Shown here one piece after another: positions 36,808 to 48,800 of a stretch of 64,000 nucleotides of DNA (position 1 is the stretch's first letter; the number at the start of each line of letters is the position of its first letter). The notes under the pieces are model-generated. The model had not been told where the DNA came from and searched no databases. It saw only the letters and a list, made by a program, of their open reading frames with translations. Source of the stretch: Vandiemenella viatica (Eukaryota; Arthropoda; Insecta; Orthoptera; Morabidae); NCBI GenBank assembly GCA_031002005.1, contig CM061918.1, positions 66,312,531 to 66,376,530 of the forward strand, in the 5' to 3' direction. A program made the translations under genes and the position numbers.

Positions 36808-39800
36808 TATGGCTTTACGCCTCATTGTCACTGAGGTCCTTGGAGGTGGAGTGGGATAGGGAACAAGTGTAAGCACCTTAGAATTTTGGTAAATTCTAGT
36901 TTTGCTTAGGCGGGACTTAGAAATTTCGTGAAGTATAGTTTTCAACTTTCAGGAATTTCCCCGTAATCTTCCCCACGGTAACAATTTGCTATAAAAATCA
37001 TTTTAAAGTATATTTATCATATCGGGAAACGTTTTAGTTTGTTCAAGTTTTGAAACACGCGATCAGAATAGTGAAATTCTAAGATTTGCAATATCTTTAA
37101 ATCGCGTAAAGCTACAACGGATCTTTTATCACCAGCTGTAGTCAGCACTATCCCCGATATTTTGGTAAGAAAATTAAATAATTTGGTAAAGTTTAATTAG
37201 TGATTTTAATTAAGAGAAAAAAATAAGCTTTTTTATTAAAAGAGATATTAAATTAAAAATTACATCAGCAGATAGCCCTAATTAAGACGATTTTATACAT
37301 ATATGGGTTTTCATAAAACGTTTAAGTATTTGTCCGGAAATTAAGTTTTTGTAAAATAGATTGTCGCTGATTGTTGTGCACGCGCGTAAAATTCTAGAAC
37401 ACTTAGGGATTTTACCCAAATTTGAATGTATCACTACGCGGAGTCTTAAACAGCTAAAACTTTAAAATTAATTACTCTAAATTTCTCAATAGACTGCCGT
37501 TGGACTTCTAGTAGATAAGTCCAGATACTGTCAAAGTTTGAACATTTTTAATAGTCGGGATCGTCCAATAAATTACACATACTTTGAGCTACGCGGAAGC
37601 AAAAAGATGTGATACAGTTGCTGACGTCACGGGTTCTCGTGGTTTCTATAAAAGACCCCGCCGCCATTATGGTTTGTCTGTTCCTGCCTGTGGTCTGTTC
37701 CGGTCTAGCATTATGTGAGTGAACCTGCGTCAGTCTGATCCTGCCTGTGGTTTGTTCCTGTCGGTCGTATGTTTCAGTCTGTCGTTCGTCTCGGTTGGTC
37801 GTAACTCGCCATGCTGGCTAGTTCAACCATGTTGGATCGTGTCGTGTTAAATCGTAACTTCAATGACTGTTAAGAACTTGTAAATTTACTAAAGGGGTTT
37901 GGTCGGTTCAAAATTTCTCTCCACAACTTGCAGACTTTGGAAAAGAGAGTTCGATATGCCTGCTCAACTGTAAATGCAATTTTGAACTTTTGATTTTGAA
38001 AATAAAACCTTGAAGTTTTCTAACAGTGAACTTGTGTGCTTCAGTTGTTAGCATAAAACCCTTTTCTCTCTTTGTGGGTAACAAATATTGTGGCAACCTG
38101 AGCATTTAGTTGAGTTATCCTGGCTACATGGTCAATTCAAAATTATTTAGCAAGTTTTACTGAGAACTTTGAGTCCACATAAAGAATGTAAGTTAAGGCA
38201 CTTAGGCGATACTTCACCCCGGTATCAGCCTAGGGTCTTACACAAGGAATGGGAAGTAATTTGGCCATGGCCCTTTTGAAGGAAGCATCCCGACATTTGC
38301 CTGGTGTGATCTGAGGAAACCATGGAAAACCCAAATGTGGATGTTCCACGAGGATTCGAACCGACGTCCTCCTGAATGTGAGGCCACAACATTAACCATT
38401 CACCCACCACGCCCTGTATACTGACTGTTCTTCTGAAATATCTCTTCAGTTGTGGGATATGTACCTTTTTATAACTGCACATATTATCATCTTCAATTTT
38501 GACCACTTTTTTACTGAATCCCTTAATATCCATCACTTACCCTTTCAGTTACTTGAGAGTCGACAAGTTTATCATGAGACATTATCATGAGGATATCTAA
38601 CATGTTTGGTCCCCTTGTGCTCTGATCTACGACTTGTGTGAACCTCATTCCTTTACTAAGGCATTTGGAGATTTCTGTTCCACTGTGTTAGTAGTCTTAT
38701 AACTGCCACACGTCGCTGCATGTATTAAGGCATATGGATTGGGACTGTTAAAAGCAGTGATGGTTTAATAGAAAATTTTATGGGAGCTCTGCTGGAAACT
38801 AAAATTTATTGTTTTACAACATATTTACAAAAAGAAAATTCAACTGAAGGACATGTTTTTAATTGCAATTTTGCGGAAACTATATATATATATATTTTTT
38901 TTTTAATCTGCTTAACGTCTCTCTAACAGCGAGGTCTTTGGAGACGGGAAAGGATGGGGGGCAAGGAATGGGAAGGAATTCGGCCAGGGCCTTTTGAAGG
39001 AAGCATCCCGGCATTTGCCTGGAGTGATTTGGGAAACCATGGAAAACCCAAATCTGGATGCCCGGACAGGGATTCGAACCGCCGTCCTCCCAAATGCGAA
39101 TCCAGAACGCTAGCCATTACACCACCATGCTCGGTATCAATTTGTGGTACAGCATGAAATGTAGTCTCAATGCACCAGTATCTAAGCCAGACTAATCCCT
39201 TTTACTGTACAATTAGGAGGGGAAAATTAAACATCTACATTATGTTGTCATCTCTGACTGTTTGGAGTACAATACAGTGGCCTTTTTTTATTTCTAAAGA
39301 AAGCTGATTTCAATTTTAAAAGAATCTTTATCTTTTAACCTTAAGGAAATCATCTAATTTTCTGACAGCAGAGTGAAACATTATAAGAATAGGATAAACT
39401 TTCACATTAATATGTCTCCACAAAATAGATTTTGCAATTGAAGCAGAGTGGCAGTTCTTCACTAATTTACAAGTGAAGACTGCATGTGATGGATCTGCAG
39501 GATTCATTAAAAGAATTGCTGCTAAAGAAGTTTACAAAGGCCATATGCAGACAAATTTTTACTCCAAAACAATTCTATGACAATTTGTGAAAAATTAAAT
39601 GTGTGGAGCACACACTTAAAACAAAAAGCGTTACATGCTCTGAATGTTGAAACAAATGGTTGATCAAAAATATATAGAAAAAATATATGTTAAAATGGAG
39701 CCACACTTATAAGTACTCTTTTCTCTTTATAACTACAACTTGAAGCTATAAAATTATTTGGAAATACAATATTTATATCTCATGTCAAGCTAAATGGTTC

Positions 39801-42800
39801 ATTATAGTACTAGATCTCTATTTAAGACAACCTGAAGATAATGATGGTGGCTAATATGACAAATTTCAAAAATATTTACTTTCGATAACAACTGTTGTCC
39901 CTTTAACAAATTTGGCGCACAAATAGTAAATTTACATCAGAAATATATGTGAGGAACGTAAGTGGCTTTCAAGCAGACAACATGGTTTCAGGCAAGGATA
40001 TTCATGCGAATCTCAGTTGGTGGGATATATGCAAGATATTTCAGATGAAATAGACAAGGGAGGCCAAATTGATAGTGTAGCACTAGATCTGTTTAAGGCG
40101 TTTGACAGAGTAAGCCATAAAATGGTAGTAAATAAGGTAAAAACCATTGGAGTGGATAAGAAAATCATTTGCTGGGTAGAAGAATTTTTAAAAGGTAGAA
40201 AACAGAAAGTTAGGGTAGGAAATGTAGTATCAAAAGAAATGGAAGTAAAAATGGGTGTGCCACAGGGTAGCGTATTGGGACCATTCCTATTCATTATTTT
40301 TATTTATTATTGCAGCTATATCGATACTTTTTTCAGGATGTAGCCTCTTTAAGCCTGATGAGCTATATATTAGAATTTAATTCTACATAGTTTTGCGGTA
40401 GTTCTTTCCAGGCCGATCGATCCAGAGCCACCCTCTTCCAGTTCACGCCTGTAACTCGGCTTATATCCTTATCCCAGCGATCCGGGGGTCTTCCTCTTGC
40501 TCTTTTCAGGTTTCTCGGTATCCAATCCAGCACTCTCGTAGTCCAACTTTCATCTCTTTTGCGAGCAACATGACCGGCCTATTGCCATTTTTGGGTCATG
40601 ACTCTTTTTAAGATGTCTGTTACTTTAGTTATTGAACGGATGTGCACGGCCCTTTTCCTGTCTCTTCTTGTAAACCCTAGCATTGCTCTTTCCATACTTC
40701 GCTGTGCAGTTCTCAGTTTTTGCTTCGTGTGGCTATTTAGGGTCCAAGTCTGGCAGGCATATGTGAGGACTGGTAATACACATTGTTCAAATACCTGTTT
40801 CTTAAGATGTACTGGCATGTTCGATTTAAAAACTATGGAATTTCTTCCGTATGCTCTCCAGCCCAGCTTTATCCGTCTGTAGATCTCAGGCTTTGAGTCA
40901 CCATTCATATTGATCAGTTGGCCAAGATAGATGTGCTGATCTACGGACTCAATACCAGAATCTTTCATGTCTGCCTTTTCTTTATCTTTTTCTGCCCATT
41001 TGTTTTGCATGATTTTGCTTTTTGATATATTTATTTTAAGGCCCACTTCACTGCACACTGCCTCTAGTTCATTTATCAGTTCTTTGAGCTCTTCCAGACT
41101 GTTTGAGAGTAAAACTATATCATCAGCAAATCTTAAGTTGTTGAGACTTCTTCCATTGATTCTCAAACCTCGGTTTTGCCATTGGATTTTTGACATTGCC
41201 AACTCTAGGACTGATGTGAATAGCTTGGGGGATATAGAGTCTCCTTGTTTTACCCCTCTTTCTACTGGGAACTCTTTGGTGACTTCAGCCATGTTGACAA
41301 AGGCAGTGGAAGTGGTGTAGAGGTTGTACAGTAAGTCGATGTAGCCGGGATTCACTCCTTGTTCTAAAAGGGCTTGCATGATTGCTGAGTGATGGACTGA
41401 ATCAAAAGCTTTTTCAAAATCGATAAAGGCCAAACAGAGGGGCATCTGGTATTCATTTGCTCGACTTATTACTTCGTGGATGACTTGGATGTGAATAATT
41501 GTGTTGATTGTTTACTATCTGAAATTAGATTATTTTCAGATGACATAATGCTGTATAAAAGAATCAAAACAATAGAGGATTGTAAACAGTTGCAGGGTGA
41601 TCTGGACAGGATATCTAATTGGGTTGGTAAACATGGAATGAAGATAAATGCAAAGAAGAGTCAGCTTATTAGATACACAAATAAAAAACAAAAAGTTAAT
41701 TAAGAATATAAGGTGGGGAAAGAATTGCTTGCTGAAGACTTGAAATGTAAATATCTTGGAATTACTTTTGATAACAAACTTAACTGGGCAGGACACATAG
41801 GACAGGTGGTAGGAAAAGGTTTCAAAGTTCTGCACTTGTTGGAGAGAGTGATGAAGGGATGTACGAGAGAAGTCAAGGAATTGGGTTACAAAACTTTGGT
41901 CAGACCATTGCTAGAATATTCTAGTGTAGTATGGGACCCTCATTTTACGTATCAAATACAGGAGTTGGAGGGGGTGCAAAAAGGGCTGCTAGATTTTATT
42001 CTGGAAATTATCGCAGAATGCAATCAGTGACGGATATGATAAAGGAGCTGGAATGGGATTCATTGCAAGACAGGAGGAGGATGAGGAGGGTCATGGGAGT
42101 GTACAGGGCATATACTGGCGATGAGGCATGGAAAGATATTGCAATAGGTATGAAAGGTAGTGCATGGAAGGGAAAAGATGACCATGACCACAAGCTGGCA
42201 CTCAATTTCAGGCACAAGGGTGTGGGAAGATTCTCTTTTTTAGGTAAGGGTGTCAGGGATTGGAATGAGTTACCAAGAGAAATGATGAATAATTTACCGA
42301 AAACCTTGAAAGAATTTAAAGATAAAATTTGTAGAGCGCAAATGTAGGTAGGTGCAGGATAGGGGGAAGATGGGTGTGTAGGGAAATTGCCACCGGAGCC
42401 TGTGCTGCATTGCAATTAAATTAAATTAAATTAAACATCTTTAAACCATACACCTTTTTTAAAATTCAAAGATGAGGTTTTTGAATTTTTTTATATTACA
42501 AGAAATTATATCATTATTATGTTACTCATCTTATTAAATTTCATTTAAAACAAAAAAGAATGACTTCAATCTCAGAAATATAAGTCAAACAATTTTAAGC
42601 CACAACTGTTTAAAGATGTTAAGGCAAAATCTGATTTGTACAAATTTTTCCTTTTTTTTATGCATATCTTTTGTTCAGAAACTAAAATATATCATCTGAA
42701 ATTATTGGAGTTTTTGTCAGTTGTTAACTTTACTGGTAACTTTACTTTTGTACAATAAATTATTAACTTCTAGTACAAAAAAGCTCAGACCATTGGTTGA

Positions 42801-45800
42801 TTTGACAGAATAAGTAACTTTTTTTTTTTTTTTTACTGATGTGCGAGTGGAGACTTCCCGGTGTACTGATTCAATGTAGCTTCACAGGTTCATCCGGATA
42901 GTGTCATATAAAAACACAACAGCTGGCTCTGCTGTCTTCATCATGTGCAGATAGCCTCAGATGTTGTCTACTGACAGCTCTATACACAGGCCATAACATG
43001 AGAACACAGAGTTGGCGATCGTGTGTTCCAGTTCTGCCACACGTTGATTTGACAGTCCAGCGACCGCCAGCAGATCAGGTCTACTATTTGCCAGGTTTTT
43101 GCTGTGCATGGATTAGCTATCTCTACAAACAGTTGGAAACTACGTGGCCCTCCAGTTTACATCTAAAGCTATCCACACCTGATGAAGACAGCAGATCAAG
43201 CTGTCAAAATGTTGTGTTTAGATGACACTATCCGGCTGAGCACCTGTGAAGCTTACATTGATTCCTTTTTACTGATGTAAGGCCTAGCAAAAAATATTTA
43301 TTTCTCTGTAACATGAGATATGTTACATTGTTGGCATATTCTGTTCTTTATTTGCCACACTTATATTTATCCCACCTTCTTCACATTCGTAGATAATATT
43401 GCAGCCAATGTTCCACCAACTTCCCAAAGTCCACTTGACTTAAAACTTTGAACACAGTATTCAATTATTATAATTGCTATTTGATTAATGAAAATTAAAA
43501 GAAGCTTTCACCAGCCAAACATTTAATCAAATCGAATAGAAAATGTATCCTTCTTGTTGCATTACTATAGAATTAATTTTTCAAAGTCAAAATATTTACC
43601 ATTATAATGTTGGGTACAAGTTACTTTTTGAAATTGTTCTGTTGGACTTTTAACAATCACATACATGTAAGTGATTTATTCTATTTTTGATGTATATTTC
43701 TTAGTCTTCTGTATGTTCTGAGTGAAAAATGGAACTCATAGATTCACTCATTCTTCTGTCTGTTCATTATACCCTTATAAGCAGTGGCAGATCCAGGGGG
43801 TAGGGGGACTAGGCTAGGAGGCTCAAGCCCTCCACCCCCCCCCCCCCCCCCATTCAAAACTATGTAGATCCGTAGGTCCACCTGCCACTGACGTTGTAAT
43901 TATTTTGGAGACCCATTTTTTAGCTCTCCTGATCTTTTAAGGGCAGCAATCAGAGGAGACTATAAAAACTACCCTTGCCCGACTCAAGCCCCCCCCCCCA
44001 AACCAAAATCCACTCAAGCCTCCACCATACCAAAATCACTCAAGCTCACTCCCCCCCCCCCCCCCCCCAATTCCCTCTGACAAACCAAATTCGGCTCAAG
44101 CCACTCCCAAACCAAAATCCTGGATCCACCACTGCTAAGTTATAAGTAAAGGACCCCTCAGCTTAGAAATTTGTAATTACTCACTAGTAATATTCTTACT
44201 AAATGTGAAATGATAATTACATAAAATTTTTAGAAAATTATGGACAGTGAAAACAGTAATAGGAGGCTTATGTGAAAAGGAGGTGAAGGACTGGAGAAAG
44301 GATTTCCTCCAGATAATCATGGTAGGTATCACATTCAAGGTCCATTCACACTAGCGGTCAGGTCAGCTCAGCTCACAATCCAGGGTAGCATTCACACTAG
44401 TGGTCAGCTCAGCTCGGGTCAGGCCAGATCAAGTCGTTGACGGGGCCCTTTCACTTCAGTTGCTCATAGTGAACAATGCCGTTTTCTACCCCAACGTCAA
44501 GTAAATCGCAATGATTTTGGATCAAGAGCCTAAAAATATGTCAAGATCAAAAAGAGGATTGTTCTGCGAGTATCCAGAGTTTCAAGCGCAAACAGATAAA
44601 GAGAAAGAAGAATGCTAACTACCGGTTATGCCATGAGAGGTGAGTTGTGCAAAATGTTTTTGATATTTTAGGGCTCAAAGATTTCGAATTTATTTTTAAA
44701 AATTAATTCTGCTCCAGGATTAATTGATAACATAATTTTAGCAACAATTATTTATTTGGACAATTATTTACGAAAGGATAAAATTTCATGCCATGTAGAA
44801 AGTGAATTTCAGGATGAGAGAGAAACCCTACTTTACAAATATTCTCTCTTTCTGTGCTAACGCTGGTACAGAAGCATTTGATTTCAAAATATATTCACAA
44901 TATTTTTTAAAAAATTCGGAAACAGGATCTGTATCTTGACAGTACTAAAATGTGTAATAATATTTGAATTTATATTAAAGTTTACCGACTTTATAATAAA
45001 CAGAAATAACATACCGTTAAAACATTTATTTTTATTTATTACTCTATATTTATTGCTCACGAGCATAGTTTTCAGACGTTCGCCGCCCATTTGATCTGAC
45101 CTGATCTGACCGTCGCTCGTTCACACTAGCGGTCAGCTCAGGTTTTGACCATTGTTGATCGGTGGCGGCGCGTTATTCGGTTTGACCTGCCTTGCCCTGA
45201 TCTGAGCGAACCGCGTAGTGTGAATGCTCCCTTACATCCATAGCGATTTTTGACCTGAGCTGAGCTTACCGCTAGTGTGAATGGGTCTTCAAGGTGGCGA
45301 TCCACCAACTCACAAAGTGTTTGGTTTTTTATATTTATTCCGTTTTGTGGAAGCTTATAGTGAAAAACCACTTTAAAAATGCCACTTCCCTTATTATATC
45401 TCAAACTTACAATATGATCTTTCTGACACTTATGATTTTCACAAAATAACTAAATTGGTGATTTTTACGAATTTGATTCTTCAGCATACAATGTTTTTTT
45501 TTTTTTAAATAATCTTGTGATAGATTTCATGAATCATATAATAAATATGCTAAAAAATATTTTTCAAAAATTTTCCAAAGCCCACATTTTTATATATAAC
45601 CATTGAAAGACTATTTTCCAAAAAATGTAACAAACCTTAAAAATAACTTTTTGTTGATTATTATTATTATTGCTGTTGTTGAATTCAATTTAAAATTCAA
45701 TCTGGGTACAGAATCCTGTAATATGTAATAGTTGCTGTAAGGAACAAAGTCGACACCGGGGGTGGATATCAGCTGTACGTTCCTCAACTATAGTTCACTT

Positions 45801-48800
45801 ACTTATCACTGGAAAATATTTGAAGTTCTTAAAATAGTTTGTTGACCGTGAATTGCCTAAGGAAAATGCTAACTGGTTTTCAAGATGGTCGCCACCTGTT
45901 CGTTATTCCCCAAACAGGAAGGGTATACTATAAAATGAAAGTCAGGTTTGAAGTTTCACTATTCACATATATTCAAAAATGTCACTGTATTACAACTGTT
46001 CAGTTAGCAAGGCATCGGAATATCATCACACGAAAATTGCAAGTTATGAAGCATAACCAGAACCGATAATTCCCCCAGCAAAATTCAAAGTTCAAATTCC
46101 CAACACTTTACTATGTAACTGAAAAATCACAATATGGCGTCTATCCGCCATCATGCCAGCCAAGTAGCAGACTCGTTTCATGCCTAAGTCACCCGAGGCT
46201 CGCTCGCCTCAATCTAACCAGCATACATCCTACTTCTCTCACTATCCAAGCCAGACTGAACACTGAAGCGTCATGGCGCCGCAATTCCCTATATCAAACT
46301 AGGACTAAAGTGGTCAAAATAGACATAGAAATTTTTGATTTATCTCCCGATATTTACCAGAAATTCATGGTGGGTAGATCACGCAAAAATACGTGTTTAC
46401 TGTCTCTTGGTAATAATGATTTAAGTGCTCCAGAACGGAGTTATGGATTTATTTAGTTGGGGTGTGTTGCTACACTGGATTACGTAGTCATTTCAAAAAT
46501 CTGTGTACAAAAACGGACCGTCAAAAATTTTAGATTTCGGGTTTCCAGCTACTTTAGAAATGCTCTCCCGTTTGTGCTGATTATGCTGGTGTAACAAATT
46601 ATCCAAATTTATTCAGTAGTTTAAAAGATATGGACTTCCTTAGAATCAGTAATTTTCTACCTTTCCTGATACAATTTGACTTTTTATTTACAACTTTTCA
46701 GACCGAGGTATTTCTTTTACAATGTTCCTTTATTAATTTTAAGTACTTTCCAAAAGTTTTTATTTATTTAAATATATTATTTTAGCTGAAATTCATGTCT
46801 GACTTACCGGCTAACTGTGTAGTATCATTCACATATTAGGTTTGCTATTATCTTTTGTTAAATGTTTATGACCTTATTTAGAATTTATTTAATATTGGAG
46901 AAACTATTACGGGACGTGTTTAAATGTACTTTTAAGGTCCTGAGATTATCCCAATGAACTCCAATTTACTCTTGAAAAGTCGCAACATGGGACTGTTAAC
47001 CAAATATTATTATCACTTTGATATTTATTATTAAAACGTTCTGGAACCAATAGAAATGTACAGAATATTATTATAAATGGTTTGTTTCATTGCTTTATAA
47101 TCGGTATCGGCATGGTAAGCTGAGCTCCCTTTCCATAACCTCTTCAGTAGTAAGGTGCTTACATGCCCCCCGAAGATTGAAGTAATTTTTGCAAAAAACT
47201 TACTGAACATCTTAAAAAGAAAGAAAAACCCTAACAATTCCCCCGAAAATTCCCGATGACAAAAAGAAACCCAAAGAAAATCACTAAAGCAAAAAATCCC
47301 CGAAAATCCCATGACAAATTTAGAGACATACCCCAAAAAGTTAACTAACCCTACGCTTATCGGTCGGTATGCTTCTTCATTCATACTCCAAAAGTTACTT
47401 TACATCTCAAATATCAAATTGTTACCACATTCATACTCAAAAGTTACTTTAAATTATCAAAGCTCACAAAATTCAAAAAGAAATATGAATCATGTCAATA
47501 TTACACCAACTGGTGTTATGAAAAACACAACTTATCAAAAGTGGTATGTAAACCACACAAAAATTGTTAAATTACGTTACAAAATTGTTTCCCAACTGTA
47601 ACTGTACAACATTAAAATGTAAACAGTGAAATTGTGTAAGAAAATTTTAACATACCCAAAAAAAAACACAAAAGTATCAAACCTTAAGTCTAAACATCCT
47701 ATCCATACAACAACCTCCTTAAACCTACGAATATGTATATAGTACCGTAGTCCTTAAACACAACATCTGTTATATATATCACAATCTTTTCCTTAGGTTG
47801 TCCTTTTTAGAACGTCTCTATATTCTGTTATTTTCTATCACACACTCTTACAAAATCCTCTCAAAGTGGCTGAGTCCTGTCGCGATCGCAGATCAAAGTG
47901 TCATTTATACAAACACAAATAATCCCTAACACTGCCGAGAAATGTCTGTGTCCCGGGTTCCTGACACAGCAGTCGCCCCGAGGACCTCGGTCAGTCAGAC
48001 AGTCTGCGAACAATCCAAAACAAAACAAACGACGTGTGTGAGCGATATCATCCTGTTAAACTTAACCTACAACTACAAAAGGGAACTTATGAATTAAACA
48101 AAAAAATAGTAGGAAATGAACACATAGATCTAGAACCTAGAAAATTATGGTTATTGCCAACATCCGAAGATGGGCAGGTTATAAGAAAGACAATGACTGT
48201 ACATAATAGGAAGTACACACAAAAAAAATTACAATATTGAGAAATTATATCAGTCCCAGGCCTGGCTTTACAAAATGTGACTACACTTAATACTAGAGAA
48301 AGTTAATGAAACAAGAATCAGGGTAAGATGAAAACTAAGCACTAGAAATATCCTCAAAATTATATGAACAGAATCTTAAGAACTATAGGAAACGCAGTTT
48401 CCAGTCAGCTGTACACTGCTGCGACAAAATCGGGTTAGTTGTGGCAACAGAGTTGCGAGGAACCAGTACACTGGTTCATAGTGACCATAATATAGGGGAA
48501 TATGTTCTATATATATAGGTAAATATTGAATCGCATCATGCGATATGAATGGGTACCACTGTAAACCCATGTAGGTGTATATCAAGGGACGTAATCTCGT
48601 AGTGTAATGTAGTATGTGGAGTATACATTGTTACTTCCTATAAACTCAGAGAAAGGGTCACAAAATTCAAAACCATATAATGTATAAGGGGTATATATAT
48701 ATATAATATAATAAATGTTGGGTATCACTGTTGTGAAAAGGGTGGGGTATATGTGTGCCTCCTATCATCATAAACTTCTAATAATTCTCTCAGCGCAAGG

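Larger units (their letters stand above)
36868..38242 (+). mobile_element. Solo LTR 2 (1375 bp), CAAG target duplication
   Basis: Starts TGTAAGCACCTTA and ends GGTCTTACA, flanked by CAAG (36864-36867, 38243-38246). The related SINE at 38890-39134 shows the uninterrupted site (GGCAAGGAATGGGAAGG). TGTAAGCACCTTA is identical to the start of the 9.2-kb element's LTR read on its own strand. Internal promoter and polyadenylation signals are listed separately. A 4-bp TSD suits Ty3/gypsy-type LTR elements, though BEL is not excluded. Confidence 0.88.
36766..38416 (-). mobile_element. SINE-1 copy interrupted by a solo LTR
   Basis: It is flanked by the exact 10-bp duplication TATACTGACT (36756-36765, 38417-38426). 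The poly-T at 36767-36804 is its A-tail on the - strand; the body resumes after the LTR with AAGGAATGGGAAGTAATTTGG (38244 on), and the tRNA-like head is degenerate (38330-38405). Confidence 0.82.
36371..38700 (-). pseudogene. Older LINE-A copy, split by SINE plus solo LTR
   Basis: 36371-36755 is the diverged reverse complement of LINE-A 34300-34650, and 38427-38700 continues with the endonuclease end (reverse of about 33960-34230; 'DIKGFSKKVVKIEDDNMCSYKKV'). The two halves join if the SINE insertion is removed. It is more diverged from copy 1 than copies 2 and 3 are, so it is older. Confidence 0.75.

Noticed and set aside
39068..39126. Possible tRNA gene on the - strand
   Set aside because: Pol III boxes belong to the SINE-1 head; other copies with the same body show it is a SINE.
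38954..39157. 67-codon + strand ORF and a - strand partner
   Set aside because: Both are chance frames within SINE-1; the same frames recur in the other SINE copies.
47164..47182. + strand primer-binding site TGCCCCCCGAAG
   Set aside because: It begins TGC rather than TGG; read on the - strand it is a better polypurine tract, agreeing with the ORF direction.
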